64,000 bases of DNA from Girardinichthys multiradiatus (GCF_021462225.1 NC_061811.1:8209663-8273662); one strand, 5' to 3'; shown: positions 24,834 to 37,977, numbered from the stretch's first letter. Made by a program: numbers and translations. Notes: generated by a model not told the origin, from the letters alone.

Positions 24834-26690
24834 GAGTGCTGTAAAAACTTATTTGCCGCCATACAGATTGCTTTTGTTTTTTGTGACACCTACAGATCGC
24901 AAAGCAAATTTTGACACCTGAGAGATAAACTCAGTAAATACAAAATGAAGTTTTTAAATGATGATCTGTGGTTGTGTCACCTTTGGCAGCAACAACTGCC
25001 AATTAGCGTTTGCAATAACGTGGAAATGAGTCTTTGACATCACTGTGGAGGACGTTTGGGCCATTGTCCTGTGCAGAATTGTTTTAATTCAGCCACATTG
25101 GAGGCCTTTCCAGCAGGAAGGGCCTATTTAAGGTCATGCCACAGCATCTCAATTAAATGTCAAAAGCATTCACAACATCACACCGAAACCTGGATTTTGT
25201 TTGTCTGTTTTAGTTTTATGCCAGATGTGGCAGAGTGCACATCTACAAAAAATTAAAAGGTTGTCTCGTCAGTCCTTAAAATATTGTTCCTAGAATTCAT
25301 AGGGATTACCATTATGTCAAGAGGCCTTTGTGTTATTTTTGGTCAGCATTGGTTCTGGCTTTCTGCTATCTCTTAGCCTATGACTGTGGAGGACCAATCT
25401 TGCCATAATTAAAAATAAATACATAAATAAATCAATCAATAAAATACTGACCAAAAACTAGCTGGAAATATAAAATAGTGCTAATTTAATGTTTAAGTTC
25501 TTGTAGTATGTTCCCCTGGTTAAATTGTGAAAACAGTCCAAAATATAAGCATGACATCAAAGCATGTCCGTAAATGTGACTTCCTGTTAGTACTTCGGCA
25601 AACTGAAGTATTCTCTCAGTTAGAGTCAACAGGATTCAGAAAACTATCCCGACTAACAGCGCTATCTACCACCAAATCCACAGCACTCCTGACATCTTTA
25701 GCAACAACATGACAGAAGTTAGCCGTTTCTGCTAGTTCCGTTTCAAAACCAGGCAGCCATGATGAGACTTAGCAGCTACTTCCTAGAGGCCTGACCTCAG
25801 CCAATAAGGGAAAAGCTGAGGCAGTGATGCTGTTCCAAAGGCCGCTCCCTCTGTCTCAGTCCCGACCCGTTCATATTTACATTTCCATTTGCATGTTGAG
25901 GAGGAAAAGACAATACAGAGAGTTATGTAAAAAATAGGGAAATAAATGGGCTCAGGAAAATCTGTTGGGTAAAAATATCCAACAGGGATATATTAGAGGG
26001 AAAAATATATCAGTGCCTGAGATATAAAAAGCCAGTAAAATAATTAGAAAAATAATATAATTTTAAGGAAAAAGAAATAACAGAGGTAGGAAAAATATAA
26101 CAGCAATTGTCTTAAATAAACAAAGGAAAATAATGAGTTCAAGCCAAAAATATAGGATTTGAAAATTAGTGGTTTAAATAAAAATAGTGGATTACTATAA
26201 ATGTATAAATGATTGAATAAATCTCTTCTTTTTATTACTTTGTTGCATTTAATGGTGCACTAATTTATATTTCTAGCTACGTTTTGGCCCAGTAAGTATT
26301 TTATCGACTCATCTATTTATTTCTGTATTTATTCTTAATTATGGCAGGATTGGTCCTCCATATTTTACAGTTGTCAGACAGCTTCAATTTAAGTGAATTC
26401 TTAATTTTATAGGTCTAGCAAAAATCAGACCCGGTGTGGCTGGAAAAACCGAACTTTACTTTCCCCAAAAAGGTGCTTAATGACAGTTAATTTGTGATTT
26501 AATAAGGGAGCAATGGGTTTTTCACATAATGCCAGGCTGGTTTGGAAAATCATAATGTGAAAACTCCATTATGTATTTATCCAGCTTCTATTTGACTGAT
26601 ACTAGAATTAGTTTGATGATATTAACATCTTGGTGCGACAAAACAGCAAAAACAGAAAAGACCTGTAAGGGGAAAACACTTTTCACAGCC
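24834..26690 (-). mobile_element. Tc1-like element, split by a nested insertion
   Basis: The left part (24834-25386) shows the fish Tc1 layout: TCACTGTGGAGGACGTTTGG, CAGAATTGTTTTAATTCAGC and GGTCAGCATTGGTTCTGG. The right part (26361-26690) resumes with TTGTCAGACAGCTTCAATTT, AATCAGACCCGGTGTGG and terminal sequence near GGGGAAAACACTTTTCACAG. Between them lies a different element. The transposase is gone. It is related to the copies at 34879 and 52018, read in the same orientation. Confidence 0.75.
25387..26360. mobile_element. Nested non-autonomous DNA transposon with long TIRs
   Basis: The left end TGGAGGACCAATCTTGCCAT continuing to 25433 and the right end (26301-26360, ending ATTGGTCCTCCA) are inverted repeats of roughly 40-50 bp with few mismatches. 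The arms are rich in AAATAAATA. The interior (974 bp in total) has no coding potential and is AT-rich with many AAAATA-type motifs. I could not find a clear target duplication at the edges. The superfamily is unassigned. Confidence 0.75.
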
Positions 26691-27487
26691 TTGTTTGTGT
26701 CAAGCCATGTGCAAATGGAAATCTGTCCTTTAATTTCTGCATTAATCCTTGTAGAATCAATTAAGGATTAATTTATTACCCTTGGCAAGGTGATTGTCAG
26801 CTGGACTGTGTCAGCAAATCAGTTCCAGTGATGCCTATGTCATTAATTTGTTTGCTCATTTCCAAACCGTGGCTGGTGGTGATGCTAACAAATAAAACAT
26901 AATCTCTTGGTGTCTGCCCCTAATTGGTCTCTTACACCTGTAATGGAGGAAGGAAGAGGAGAGCCCAATCTTTCTGTTAGTGAGTGTGCATCCCCCCACT
27001 GCATGCACTCAGCCGGCCATTAACAGATGGGCAGAGGAAAAGCGGAGGACCTCATTAGAGATTCCATCAAAAATTGATTCTTTAGACCACAGGTGCAGAG
27101 ACGAGAGGAAGGATGATCTTTGCAGTTTTTTTTTTTGGTTTGCTTTAAACTGACATGTCAGATTTTTAACTATTCCCCATCTCCCTATAAATGTTTAAGA
27201 TATTCAGTTATGCATCATTGTTTTGTCTGTTAATTTTATATTTGTTGAATTTAGAAACCAAAGTTTGTACCTGATATCTTCTGTGATTAAGCCCTGTTGA
27301 GCTTTAATAGAGTTACTCCTAAAGAAAGGAGTTTTCTAACTAAAATCAAAATAATCTGAGAAGGGAAAGAAACAGGGAGGATAAATTTACCAAAACCCAT
27401 CAACTTTCACCACCAGAACCACTGGTAAAGAAAGATTTTAGCACCTTATTGTGGTCCGAAATCAGTCTGTTGTCTCACCCATGGAAC

Positions 27488-27518
27488 CACCTGGTCATGT
27501 GAACCACATGACCAGGTG
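27488..27518. repeat. Perfect 14-bp hairpin
   Basis: CACCTGGTCATGTG and its exact reverse complement are separated by AAC. The arms contain CACCTG and CACATG, both E-box-type hexamers, so each appears twice. It lies in intron 1 outside recognised elements. Confidence 0.7.
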
Positions 27519-29344
27519 AACTACACCCCCGTCCCTCGACTGAGTTAATATGGAAAAGTTATTATGTGACGCTGAACATACATCTGAGGTGGATGTAGGT
27601 AAACTGGAACCTTCAAAGCTTTACAAACAAGACAAAATGTGACAAAATGTATCTCCAAACAGTGATTAGGTCTTTCTTCTGACCCAGCCTCTTCCTTGAG
27701 GGTCAGGAGCTCACCGGGAGCCTAAGCTTTTGGGGAGAAAATGTCACAAGGGTCTAATCAACCAATCAGAGGGTGACTTGGGCGTGATGTGAGAGATTCA
27801 TTACTTATATAGTTAATCTCATATATTTGACCACATTCTTTGGTTGCCCTGTTTAGAAACCAAAATGTCAAATATCTCCTGACTGTTTTCATTACTATTT
27901 TTCTGAAACACAGAATCATTCCATTGAGAAAAAATCTGTTCATACTTGAGGCTTAACACAATCGCTAATCAACATTTAGCATTTAGGGCTTTTGAATTAA
28001 ATGAAATAAGCATTTATATGAACTAAACAAAAGCTTTGATTTGTCTCATTGTAGGAGGAACTTTGTATGTCTGTTGGGGGCTTCCATATAAAATAGAGAG
28101 TACAACAATAATGTTGTGTTCTTTATAGTTTGGAGATTCTGGGACACCACCTGTGGCAATTAGAGGTCATTTCGAGTAGATCTAAAAGGAATGTGTAGAA
28201 AAGCAGTTCATGACCTTGATAATATTGTAATAAAAGTATTTACTGTTTACTTACCCGTAATCCCCTAGAAAAAGAAATAAAAATCTTTTAGAACTTAAAC
28301 AAGTGCTCACACCAAAAATACTGTAAAAGATCCAGAACACAGCACAAACCATCTTTTGTTCTTGTAGCACAAAGCACCTCTGCCATGTTTATCCGTCACA
28401 TCAGTTTGGAGAGTTTCTGGGTTAGGTCTGAGGATGTTGGCTGAATTTGTTATTTGGTGCAATGAGTGTTAAAAAGAGTTATCAGAGAAAAGTAGCATAC
28501 TAAAATGCATGTTGTGTAATGTGACGCGGACAGCTATAGCCCACTGTGCTACAAGCACCAAACATAGGTTAATGACACTAATCAAGAGCTTCAGGGTTCT
28601 ATCTAATAGAAAATGTATTCAATGAGTTGGAATGTAGAAACAGGCTGGGTATTTAAATGCAAAGCAGAATACTAGAGAAAAAATAAATAAAGATCCATTG
28701 AGTCTACTGAGAACTGTGCCTGTGAAGTCCAAATTAAATCCCTGTATGTTCTCTGCACTGCAGTTGGCAGGGATACGACTGGCTGGTATTTATTCTGTTT
28801 CTGTGAGACTATTTTTACTTCATGGAAATCAGGTTTTCTGTACCAGCACTGTTTCTGAATGCAACATCAGCACAGCACAAGCAAATGCACACTATCACTT
28901 ACACTGGATGGAACAAGTGTCCCGCCTCCTGTTCCTTCCTGCTTGTTTGTTACTGAGGACAAAGGCCTGTTTAAAGTGAGGAAAGGTTGAGACTGAGAGC
29001 GAAGCTTGTGTCAGAGTCTGGATCTGCTGCCAACCATGACTCAGTACATCTGTGGTTTGTTTACTCCTTAAAGTCTCACTAATGAAGAGGATTTCTGGGT
29101 CCAGCTGTTTAACACGGTTTTGTTTTTCAGAAGGTGGCAGGAACTTTATGTAAAGATGATAATTATTGGTGTTTTTGGAGGTCTGCTAAGTCATTCAGAA
29201 AACTGAGGATCATTGTGGGTGTTGTTGGGTTTTAGGTATTTTGATAGGTAATAAAGAGACTAAATAAGAGGGATTGAACTCCTGTCTCCTTTTCCAGCTC
29301 TGTCCATGCTCTGAAAAACAAATATCCTTCCATCGCCTACAAGT

Positions 29345-29540
29345 TCATAGTTGGGGGGCAGGCTGGCTGGTGCCTATCGTCAGCTGTCATTGAACGAGAT
29401 GCGGGGCCCTGGATAAGCAGTCGGTCCATCACAAGGCAACACAGAGAGAAACGGGAGAAACAACCATGCACACATACACAAACACACACACTCAAGAGAC
29501 CGATTAGCCTAACAGTTATGTTTTTGAACTGTTACTGAGA
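29345..29540 (+). repeat. Dispersed teleost short repeat
   Basis: The stretch GGTGCCTATCGTCAGCTGTC, a GAGATGCGGGGCCCTGGAT block, a GTCGGTCCATCACAAGGCAA block and a CA-rich run (29469-29492), ending with TTTTTGAACTGTTACTGAGA. This is the order of a common fish short dispersed repeat. I see no tRNA-like head. Confidence 0.6.
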
Positions 29541-29669
29541 TTCAAACCCAGAAACTTAGCAACAGTGCAACCAACTGTGCCACAGTGCCGCCCTGGAGAA
29601 CAACTAGGTAAAGATTTTAACATAAAGTATGTTTATTCCTTACTTTGACTTTGGTAAGCACCTGCTGAA

Positions 29670-30060
29670 GCTCATAACCTATACTGCTAAACGTATTGGG
29701 TCACGCCACCAAATCAGTGAATCCTCCAATCACTCCCATGGCTGCAGATGTATAAAGTTTGGTGTGGAGAAACTTGAATGGCCTGCACAGAGTCCTGATC
29801 TCAACCTTTTTCAACACCTTTGTGATGAATTAGAGTAGAGATTCTGGTTTTCTTAAACTAGAATCCTAAAAACTTAATCCTAAACACAATTCCACACTCC
29901 TAAACCTTATAGAAGATGTTTACAGAACAGCTAAAGTTGTTGTTGCTGGCAACGGTGGCTCCATCAACAAATTGGACCTTATGGATTAGAAATAGGATGT
30001 CATCAAAGTTCATGTATGTGTAAAAGTAAACAGACAAACACGTTTGGCAATATAGTGTCT
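29670..30060 (+). mobile_element. Tc1-like element, internally deleted (MITE-like) copy
   Basis: The ends are CTATACTGCTAAACGTATTG and GTTTGGCAATATAGTG, an inverted pair. Between them are the C-terminal transposase remnants GCCTGCACAGAGTCCTGAT (LAQSPDL) and GATGAATTAGAG, while the middle of the element is missing. The same family and the same kind of deletion appear at 44985-45330. No function remains. Confidence 0.75.
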
Positions 30061-30072
30061 TATATTTACCGT

Positions 30073-31040
30073 GGATGTACACTCACTGGCAACTTTCACT
30101 TTGCTAGTACCAGATTGGATCCCCTTTGTCCTTTACAATGACCTTGATTCTTCATGGCATAGATTCAACAAGATGTGTGGGATGTTCCTTTGGGATTTTC
30201 CATCTATATTGACTTAATAGCATCATGCCGTTGGAGCAGATTTTTTAGCTGAACGTCCATAATGAAAATCTCCCATTGCACTACATCTCAGCAATATTGG
30301 ATCGGGATGTGGGGGCTACAGAGACCAATGGAGTGCAGTGTATTGATTGTCATGTTCAAGAAACTCGTTTGAGATGATTTGAGCTTTGTGAGAAGGTGCA
30401 TTATCCTGCTTAAAGTAGCCATTAGAAGATGGGAACACTGTGGTCGTTAAGGGGAAGACATGTCAGCAACAATGCTCAGGAAGGCTGTGGTGGTTAAATG
30501 GTGTTTAGATTAGTACCAAAATTTCCCAAGAAAATATTCTCACACTATTAAACCACCACCAGCTGCCTGAACAATTGATATGTTGTTTACACCAAATTCT
30601 GACCCAACCATCTGAATGTTGCTGCTGAAATTACAAGTAATGTTTTTTCTAATCTGTCATTGTCCCATTTTGGTGAGTTTGTTCACATTTTAGTGCCAAT
30701 TTCCTTTTCTTAGCTGACAGGAGTGGAACCCAGCTTGGTCTTCTGCTGTTGTAGCTCATCTGCTTCACGGTCCAACATTTAATGTCTTCATAGATGGTAT
30801 TCTTCTTACCTTTATTGTAATGAGTGGTCATTTGAAGTACTGTTGTCTTTCTATCGTCCTGAAACAGTTTGGCCATTCCCTGCAGATCAGCAGTTTCTAA
30901 ATTAAACTGACCCATCTGGCACCAACAATCATGTTCAAACTGACTTAAATCCCATTTCTTTCCCATTCTGATGCTCAAGTGGGACTGCAGCAACATTGTG
31001 ATTGCTTTGCCAACCTCCCAGTTTGTTGACGACCACATTC
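30073..31040 (-). mobile_element. DNA transposon relic, ACTCACTGGC-ended family
   Basis: The left end CACTCACTGGCAACTTTCAC, then TGGCATAGATTCAACAAGAT, CATGTTCAAGAAACTCGTTT, CCACCACCAGCTGCCTGAA and the right-side TTTCCCATTCTGATGCTCAA follow the order of a common fish Tc1-type element in reverse orientation. Roughly 970 bp of the usual 1.2-1.3 kb remain and the transposase frame is broken. The 129-codon minus-strand open frame at 30649-31038 lies inside it. Confidence 0.7.
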
Positions 31041-33850
31041 CCTGCAGAGGATGACATTATTTCTTATTTCCACCTTCTCTGAGCTGAAGGTTTACACAAC
31101 AGAGGAGCTCAGCTTTGTAAAAAGTGCAGCTGAGCATAAGTGTGATGAGATGGCATCACAACCACTGAGGCCCTGAATCTCTGAGCTGCATTCAGTCATA
31201 GTTCTGTCTTCTGCTCCATTTCAGCATCCTTAATTTGCTTAATTTGCTTCTTTGTTGCATCTGGTCACATTTGTCCTTCCAATTGAAATATGGCCAGGGA
31301 AAATAAATGTTGCATGACTTACAGACTTCCTTCCATCTTACATCGTTTAAGACAAAATGTTAAATTTTCTAAAAATGAGGGCAGATGGTCCTCCATTTGT
31401 AATTTGTAGATTACTTTAATTATTTGCAAAACTATCAGGCACCCATCACAGGAAGAGATGATAAATTATAGTAATAAAGTAAAATCAGCCAAACACCAGT
31501 TTGCTCGTGCTCCTTCGTTGCTTTCAGGAAAACGTGAATATTTCATGCTAAATGCATGTCATAAATAGCACTGTTCTTTGAGAGTTGGATGTTTTCTGTA
31601 TTGGTAGATACCTAAACCATCATACTTCATTTAAATGTGGCCTAGTGCTATTTTTAGTTGGCAGTGCAGTTTGAAGCGCTTGTGCAAATCTTTACAAAAT
31701 TAGTCTGTTAATTCCATAGTGGCACACTAATATGACCATTTTTCTCACATAGATATATTACTTTCGTTTAAACCATTAGGGACATTTTCTTAAAATAGAA
31801 TTGCAAATGTAGGCAGAGAAAATAAAAATCTACGAAGCTAAGCTCTGACTTTAGGGATCACTAACATTCAGCGAGATCTGCTCCACATATCCTTCATAAT
31901 CCCTCTGCCACGCCATGAGCACTTCCTCTTTGGCAGAAGAGTGTGTGTTGGACAGGGTGTTGGGATAACGGTGTATATATTATGTGTTCCTGAGTTTAGA
32001 ATGAGGTATTCTGCATTAGCGAGTCATGTCTTTGTCCTTTTTTCCTTCTTTTTTGCCAATTATTTCTGACTTTGCGGCTCTGTTTTTTTTTTTTTCCATC
32101 TTCAGCAGTTTTAATCACTTTCACTGTATCTGCTGAGGTTTCTTAAAACTGCAGTACTGAACAATAAAACATGTTTGAACCCTTTTCACCCTGATTCTAA
32201 ACATCTCTAACATAACAGAGAGATAACACCGGTCCTCTGATCTTTACTTCCTTCAATAGGTTTGACTAGGCCATAGATGAAGCCTTATTTTATTTCTCTG
32301 AAACTAGCAGATTCCTTGGCTGTAAATATCATGCTAAATAATTCCTGTGTCATTTCATCTTCAGATTCTTATTAGAAATGTCTTGGTACATTTTTGGAAT
32401 CATCCTTTGTTCATGTAGGAACATGATGGATAAGTGCACTGATTACTATTTCCATTGAAAAACTGTACCTGCTAATTCCAGGTCTTTCTTAACTTTATGA
32501 TCTGTATGAGTGGTCCTTGGCTCTGGGGAGCGGGTCCAGTCTGCAAGCCAAGCGGAGGAGACGCAAGCGATGCAGGAGTGGAAGGGAGAGACACAGTCAG
32601 GTTTACAGCTTAATTTAGCAGCGTCACCAACTCCGTCATCCATTCCCGCCCCCATTGGAGAGTGTGAGAGGCAGACGGGTCTTGACAGACTGTGCTGTCC
32701 CCGGGCCTTCCTACTGGGTCACTCAGAAGTTAAAAATACACATGGAACCATTACCACCACTACAACAATAAGGTTGTGAAGGTCATAAAATTCATGAGAT
32801 TTTTCTGGTGCAATGCCTAATGATTATTATTTTTATATAGCGTCAGCTAGGATTAAACCGGTTGCTATTAATTTGCATTGATAGGGGGTAGGATTATTTT
32901 CTAAATACTGACAGATTTTAGCTGGTTGTTTAGCTTTCTGTTCCTTTTTGCACCTCATTTTACTCACTCATTTAATGCTTATTCCCTGTGGCATTAAACT
33001 TTATTACTCTTAATGTATTTTTTTGTATGTGTGGAATACTTTGGTTGTTGCTGAATTTTATTACCCCCATTTGAAATATATTTACTTATAAAAGGCATTT
33101 GTTTAACACTTTTTCTCCGCGCACTATAAAGGTAAAATAAAATTCTTACATATGAAACACCATATCTCTAGTTGACTACCTTTCCTAAAGACACAAACCT
33201 TCCCTGTTTCATGTCTTCTTTCCCTGTTTGATGATGCATTTTGCGTAAATAGTTACACATTAGCTGCAGATTATATATTTTTTTAAATCACTGTTTTGGT
33301 GTTCTTCACTGTCTTCATTGTCATGTTGAGAGGATTACGGTGGGGGAGATGTCTTTTGTTTGACCTGAGTTTGACTTCAGGAAGGATGTGGCTGATAGGT
33401 GGATCGAGGTTTAACCCTAGGTCCCTCGTGGGGAGTGTTTCGCCTCTTATCATCTCCCCTTTGACTCCTTGCTGACCCTTGTACATGCAGAGTTTCCTTT
33501 TTCAGTGTTCCTCCTGTTGGTGATGCTGTTTTGACATTAAAGCCCCCCCTCTGTGCTGCCTGTTTTTCCTCTTAAATCCCCCCTTAGGTCTTGTATGTGA
33601 GGATTTACTTCTCTGCTATCCAAAGAGCCTTCAGAGGCAGGTTGTAATCAGGCACCTGTTTCCTTTATCTGAACGGTTAATTAGCTACAACGACATCAGC
33701 AGATCACCTGCTGCTGACTGCAGGTGACACATGGGATGGATCTGCTATTCCTCCTTCAGTTCATCTCTATTGATGACTGTGACCCAACTGAAAGCAGACC
33801 GGTTTTCTTAGTGAATAATACGAAATAGAAGTTGTCATCATATAAAACAA
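31041..33850 (+). other. eml1: eml1 intron 1, mostly unique stretch
   Basis: No exon or named repeat. A GC-richer patch at 32500-32720 holds CCCGCCCCCATTGG (32645-32658), a GC box adjoining an inverted CCAAT box, which could mark an alternative promoter. The rest is AT-rich. Confidence 0.4.
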
Positions 33851-33854
33851 AGGT

Positions 33855-34245
33855 AACATTCATTGAGTGTCCTGCAACGTTTAGATGTGCATCTACTTCA
33901 ACACACCTGAGTCAGACAATTAGGCCAATACCACAACTCTTTAAATCAGGGGTGTCCAACTCCAGGGCCAATGTCCTTCATGTTTTAGACGTGTTCTTGT
34001 TCCAACACACCTGATTCAAATGGCCTAATTAGCTCCTCGGAATGGCACCGACATTGGCAGGAACGTGCCAACGACCCATTCGATAGGTTCAGGTTTGCTA
34101 ATACAGAGAAACATTTAAAACATGCACAACACTTTGGACTCCCTTGCTGCAGATGTTGATCTAGGTGCATTGGGCCAGTGTCCTGCAACACCTTAAACCT
34201 GCAGGACGATATCCCCTGGGGACTGCAGTTTAAGAACCCCGATTC
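33855..34245. repeat. Composite of teleost short repeats (TCAGGGGTGTCCAAC type)
   Basis: ATCAGGGGTGTCCAACTCCA at 33946 begins a common short non-autonomous element. Its other end motif GTGTCCTGCAAC occurs at 33868 and again near 34179, and CAACACACCTGA at 33899 and 34002. This suggests two partial copies, one interrupted or overlapping the other. It is non-coding. Confidence 0.5.
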
Positions 34246-34878
34246 AGTTATTAACGCTGTAACTGGCTTGGTTACTTTTAATGAAAATTATTATGTGATC
34301 ACACTATGCAGCCTCTCGATATGAATGCTTACTCCATGGTGTTTAGCACTCTAAAAATTCCGACAAAAACTACAAAGTAATCTCTAATTCCCATCAAATG
34401 TAGTACAATGGCTAATTTGTATTTTCCTTTTTTTGCCCCAATATATCAGTTTATCCATATTTTGTCCATATTTAGCTTTATGCTATAATGTAATCATCGG
34501 GCTTGTCTAGTAGGTCCAGAGATTTTCCAGACGTGGTGACATCACCCAGCCATGCTTTGGAAAATAAACAGAAGTGTGTTGTGACAGGCTGTTTCCTGTA
34601 GCCATTTTGACTTTTATCATCTTTTTGTTTTTGCAAATGCGTGTTGTGGCTTTTTTTAAAACCTCATACAACCAGGTCATTTTATCCCTGGTGCAGCGTC
34701 TCTGCTCTGCTGGAGCAAAGAAAGCAAACATTAATCTGTCTCTTTGTCGGTGGGTAATTGGCATGTTCAACAATAACCATCTGTGTGCAACACATTGTAA
34801 GCAGCTGGAGTCACAATGTTCTTGGAATGACTTAGACATGTGTTTTTTAAATTCCTGAAGAGCTTCTGGATATAATCG

Positions 34879-36269
34879 TACAGTGCAGTGAAAGGTATAT
34901 GCATCCTCACAGATTTCTGCTGTTTTTGCTTTTTTTGTCTTACTTAAGTGATTTTATTATTAGACTAAGATTACTTGATTAAACACATTATTTAACATTT
35001 AATTAAAAAAGATATCTAAAACAACTTGACCCTAAATTAATTGTGGCCTCTAAACCCAATATCTGGTCTTTTATATCACTATGGAGAAATGTTGGACCAC
35101 ATTTTCTTTGCAGAATTGTTTTAATTCAGCCACATTTGAGGGTTTTTAAGCACACACTACCTGTTTTAGGTCATATCACAACATCTCATTCTAAGTCCTG
35201 ACTTTGACTAGGCCTCTCCAAAGCCTTCATTTAGTATTTTTGAGCCAATCAGTGGTGAACTTCCTGGTGCGCTTCGGATCATTGCCCTGCTGCAGAACCT
35301 AAATGTGCTTGAGCTTGAGGTCACAAACTGTTGACAGAACATGCTTCAGGAATTTTTTCAACTTTTATTGCAAATCATCCATGTCCTGAAGGAACAAAGC
35401 AGTCCAGACCTTCACGTTATCCCCTCTATGTTTGACTCACAGTATGATGTTCTTTTTCTGAAATGCTGTTTTACACCAGATGTAAAGCACACCTTCCAAA
35501 GAAAATCAGAAAGTTTTGGGGATCATCTAGATGTTTTTTGGCAAACGCAAGATGGGCCTTTTGTGTTCTTTTTGGTCAGCACTGGTTTTGTTGTTGTAAC
35601 GCTCTCATGGAGGCTATTTTTGCCCAGTCCCTTTCTTACAGTTGGATCATGAACGCTGACCTTAACTTAAACATATGAGGCCTGCAAGTGTTTTGGATTG
35701 TTTTGTGACCTCCTGGTGAGTTGTAGATTCACTCTTGGAGTAATTTTTGTATGCCGGCCACTCCTGGGATGGTTCATCACTGTTCCATGTTTTCTCCATT
35801 TGTGGATAATGGCTCTCACTGTGGTTCACTGAAGACCCAAAACCCTAGAGGTGGCTTTGTAACAATTTCATGACTGGTAGATGTCAAATACTTTGTTTCT
35901 CATCTGTTCTTGAATTTCTTCAGATAGTGGCATGACGTTTTGTTTTATGAGACCTTTTAGCCCACTTCATGTTGTCAGATGGGTTCTATTTAAGTGGTTT
36001 CTTGATTCTAAAGGTTTGGCAGTAATCAGGTCTGGGTGTGAGTGGAAAATGTAACTCAGCTTTTGTGGTTTTATCGCAGTCATCCCATGATTTAAGAAGG
36101 GGGACGTGTTTTACATAGGGTCAAATTGGGTTGGATAGCTTTTTATCCTTAATAAATAAAATTTTAATTTCAAAGCTGTTTTCAATCAAGATATATTTAT
36201 CCGATGTTGAAATTTCTTTGATGTTCTGAAACGTGTGACAAAAATGCATTTTCACAACCCTGCACTTAT
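34879..36269 (-). mobile_element. Tc1-like element, near full-length relic
   Basis: About 1.4 kb, with TACAGTGCAGTGAAAG at the left and a matching inverted end near 36250-36269. In reverse complement the order is: N-terminal side with GAAATTCAAGAACAGATGAG; the block around GGAGAAAACATGGAACAGTG; the AACATAGAGGGGATAACG block; VLQQGNDPKRTRKFT (decayed form of the QQDNDPKHTSK motif, about 35262-35305); and CCTAGTCAAAGTCAGGACTT (PSQSQDL). Stops break every frame. It is the largest Tc1 copy in the intron. Confidence 0.8.
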
Positions 36270-37680
36270 TATAATGAGGAACAATCATGTGTTCTCGCTG
36301 CAGTGTTCATCAATAGTCAGTTAATCAGGTGGAGTTAAAGGTTTCATTTCGAGCAGGAAAATTAACTGCTGAGTCTTTTTGTATTTACCCTTCACTGAGC
36401 CCCCCATGGCTGAAGTGATGGAGATGCAGTCAAGCTTGCAGTCGTCTGCCTGAATCTCATCGTCTTCCAGGGGAAGGTAATGGGGAACAACATGCCCAGA
36501 TGCATTATGGTGAGCAGAGATTGTTGAGCTCAGATTTGTGACCCCTCCTCATATTGGTCCAGTAATGAAACGAGGACCGAGGAGAAAAGTTGGAAGGAGA
36601 ACCAATAGAGATGATGTGATTTAAGCTGATGGCTGACAGGTGTGAAGACCCCACTGGAGATTGTTAGTGGGCAGTTATCAACTCTCCCACAGATGGAATG
36701 GGCACAATGGTGTCCGAGACTTCACAGTGTGATGGATGTGATGGTGAATAAAGATTGACATCTCAGTGATGTGAATCTGTGGGCAGAAGTATGTGAGGGT
36801 GTTATTAGTAAGAACAGACATTGAGCTGAATCCTCAGAGTTTGTGTGACACACGTTTCTCTGGAGAAACATAAACTTCTCTGACCTTCTCTGACTCTGGC
36901 TGGAAGCAGGTCGACAGACAGAGGATGTTAGCACAGAGCTGTAACACCCAGTCATTGTATTGCATTGACACCGTCATTGTATCTGTGTTCAGAACAGACT
37001 CACAACACATTCTCAACAGACAAGCAAAGCTTTATCTAAAGAAATTCACATCCTGACAGACATTCACATCTAAATATGAGGGAGGATTGTCTTAGAGAGA
37101 TACTTACAGGTCAGAAAAATGTCTTTTCTTTCTGTATTTGGCTGAGATGACAGTGATGCTGGCAACATCTATCTTGAAAAAAAATGTGTAAATTAATCGT
37201 TGCTCACTGTTGATAATGCACGAGTTTGTGCATTAGCAGATATAAATCAGTTCTACTTCTCCAGATTTGCCATTTTTTTATAGGAGTTTTAATTAGTAAA
37301 ATAAATAAATTTACAGGTCTAACAAGAAATTATTTTGTCAATTTTTCTTACTTTGGGTCAGAAGCCCCTTCCAGAGCGTAGCTCCACAATAAACATGTTC
37401 TGGCAAATAACATTTTCAGAGTTCATTTCCAGCTGTCTTTATTGCAGCTGTTATTGGTTTATTAGAAGTGACTGATCTGAGTCTCAAACACAACAATCTT
37501 TTGAACAGTCCATTTCAAAAATTTGTCGTCTCTTGAGTTAACTAAAAAACAAATTGTTTCAAATGCAGAATGTGCAAACAAAGGTATGGACAATATAAAT
37601 GTGCCACATATACTGTATGTTCTTCCAGTGATTGGTGGGCGATGAGCTCATATGAAACTGAGTCCCAAAATCAAATTTTG
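36270..37680 (+). other. eml1: eml1 intron 1, nothing assignable
   Basis: Unique-looking sequence. No exon or named repeat was recognised. Confidence 0.4.
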
Positions 37681-37686
37681 TCTTAG

Positions 37687-37716
37687 GTCACATTTAACCA
37701 TGGGGTTAAATGTGAC
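37687..37716. repeat. Perfect 13-bp hairpin upstream of the 102-codon ORF
   Basis: GTCACATTTAACC and its exact reverse complement flank the loop ATGG. One mismatch further out the stem gains three more pairs (TTA/TAA). It lies 260 bp before the ORF at 37978. Confidence 0.65.
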
Positions 37717-37977
37717 TTAAGTTGTGACTCTACTTGGGGTTGGATGTGAAGGTGTCTCTTTCGGTGGAAGACACACACGGTTTCTCTCTCTCCCTCCCTC
37801 CCTACTGATCCCTGCTTCTGCTTTTCTCTGTATTTTCCTCAGAGCATTTCCTCCAAACTTGTAAATTATAGATTTGGTCAGCTGGTCTCTCAATGTAATT
37901 GATTGAATGTTTTCGATGGGAAGACAGGATAAAGGAGACCCTCTTGTCCAGACAGGACATTCTTCTCTGGAAACACA

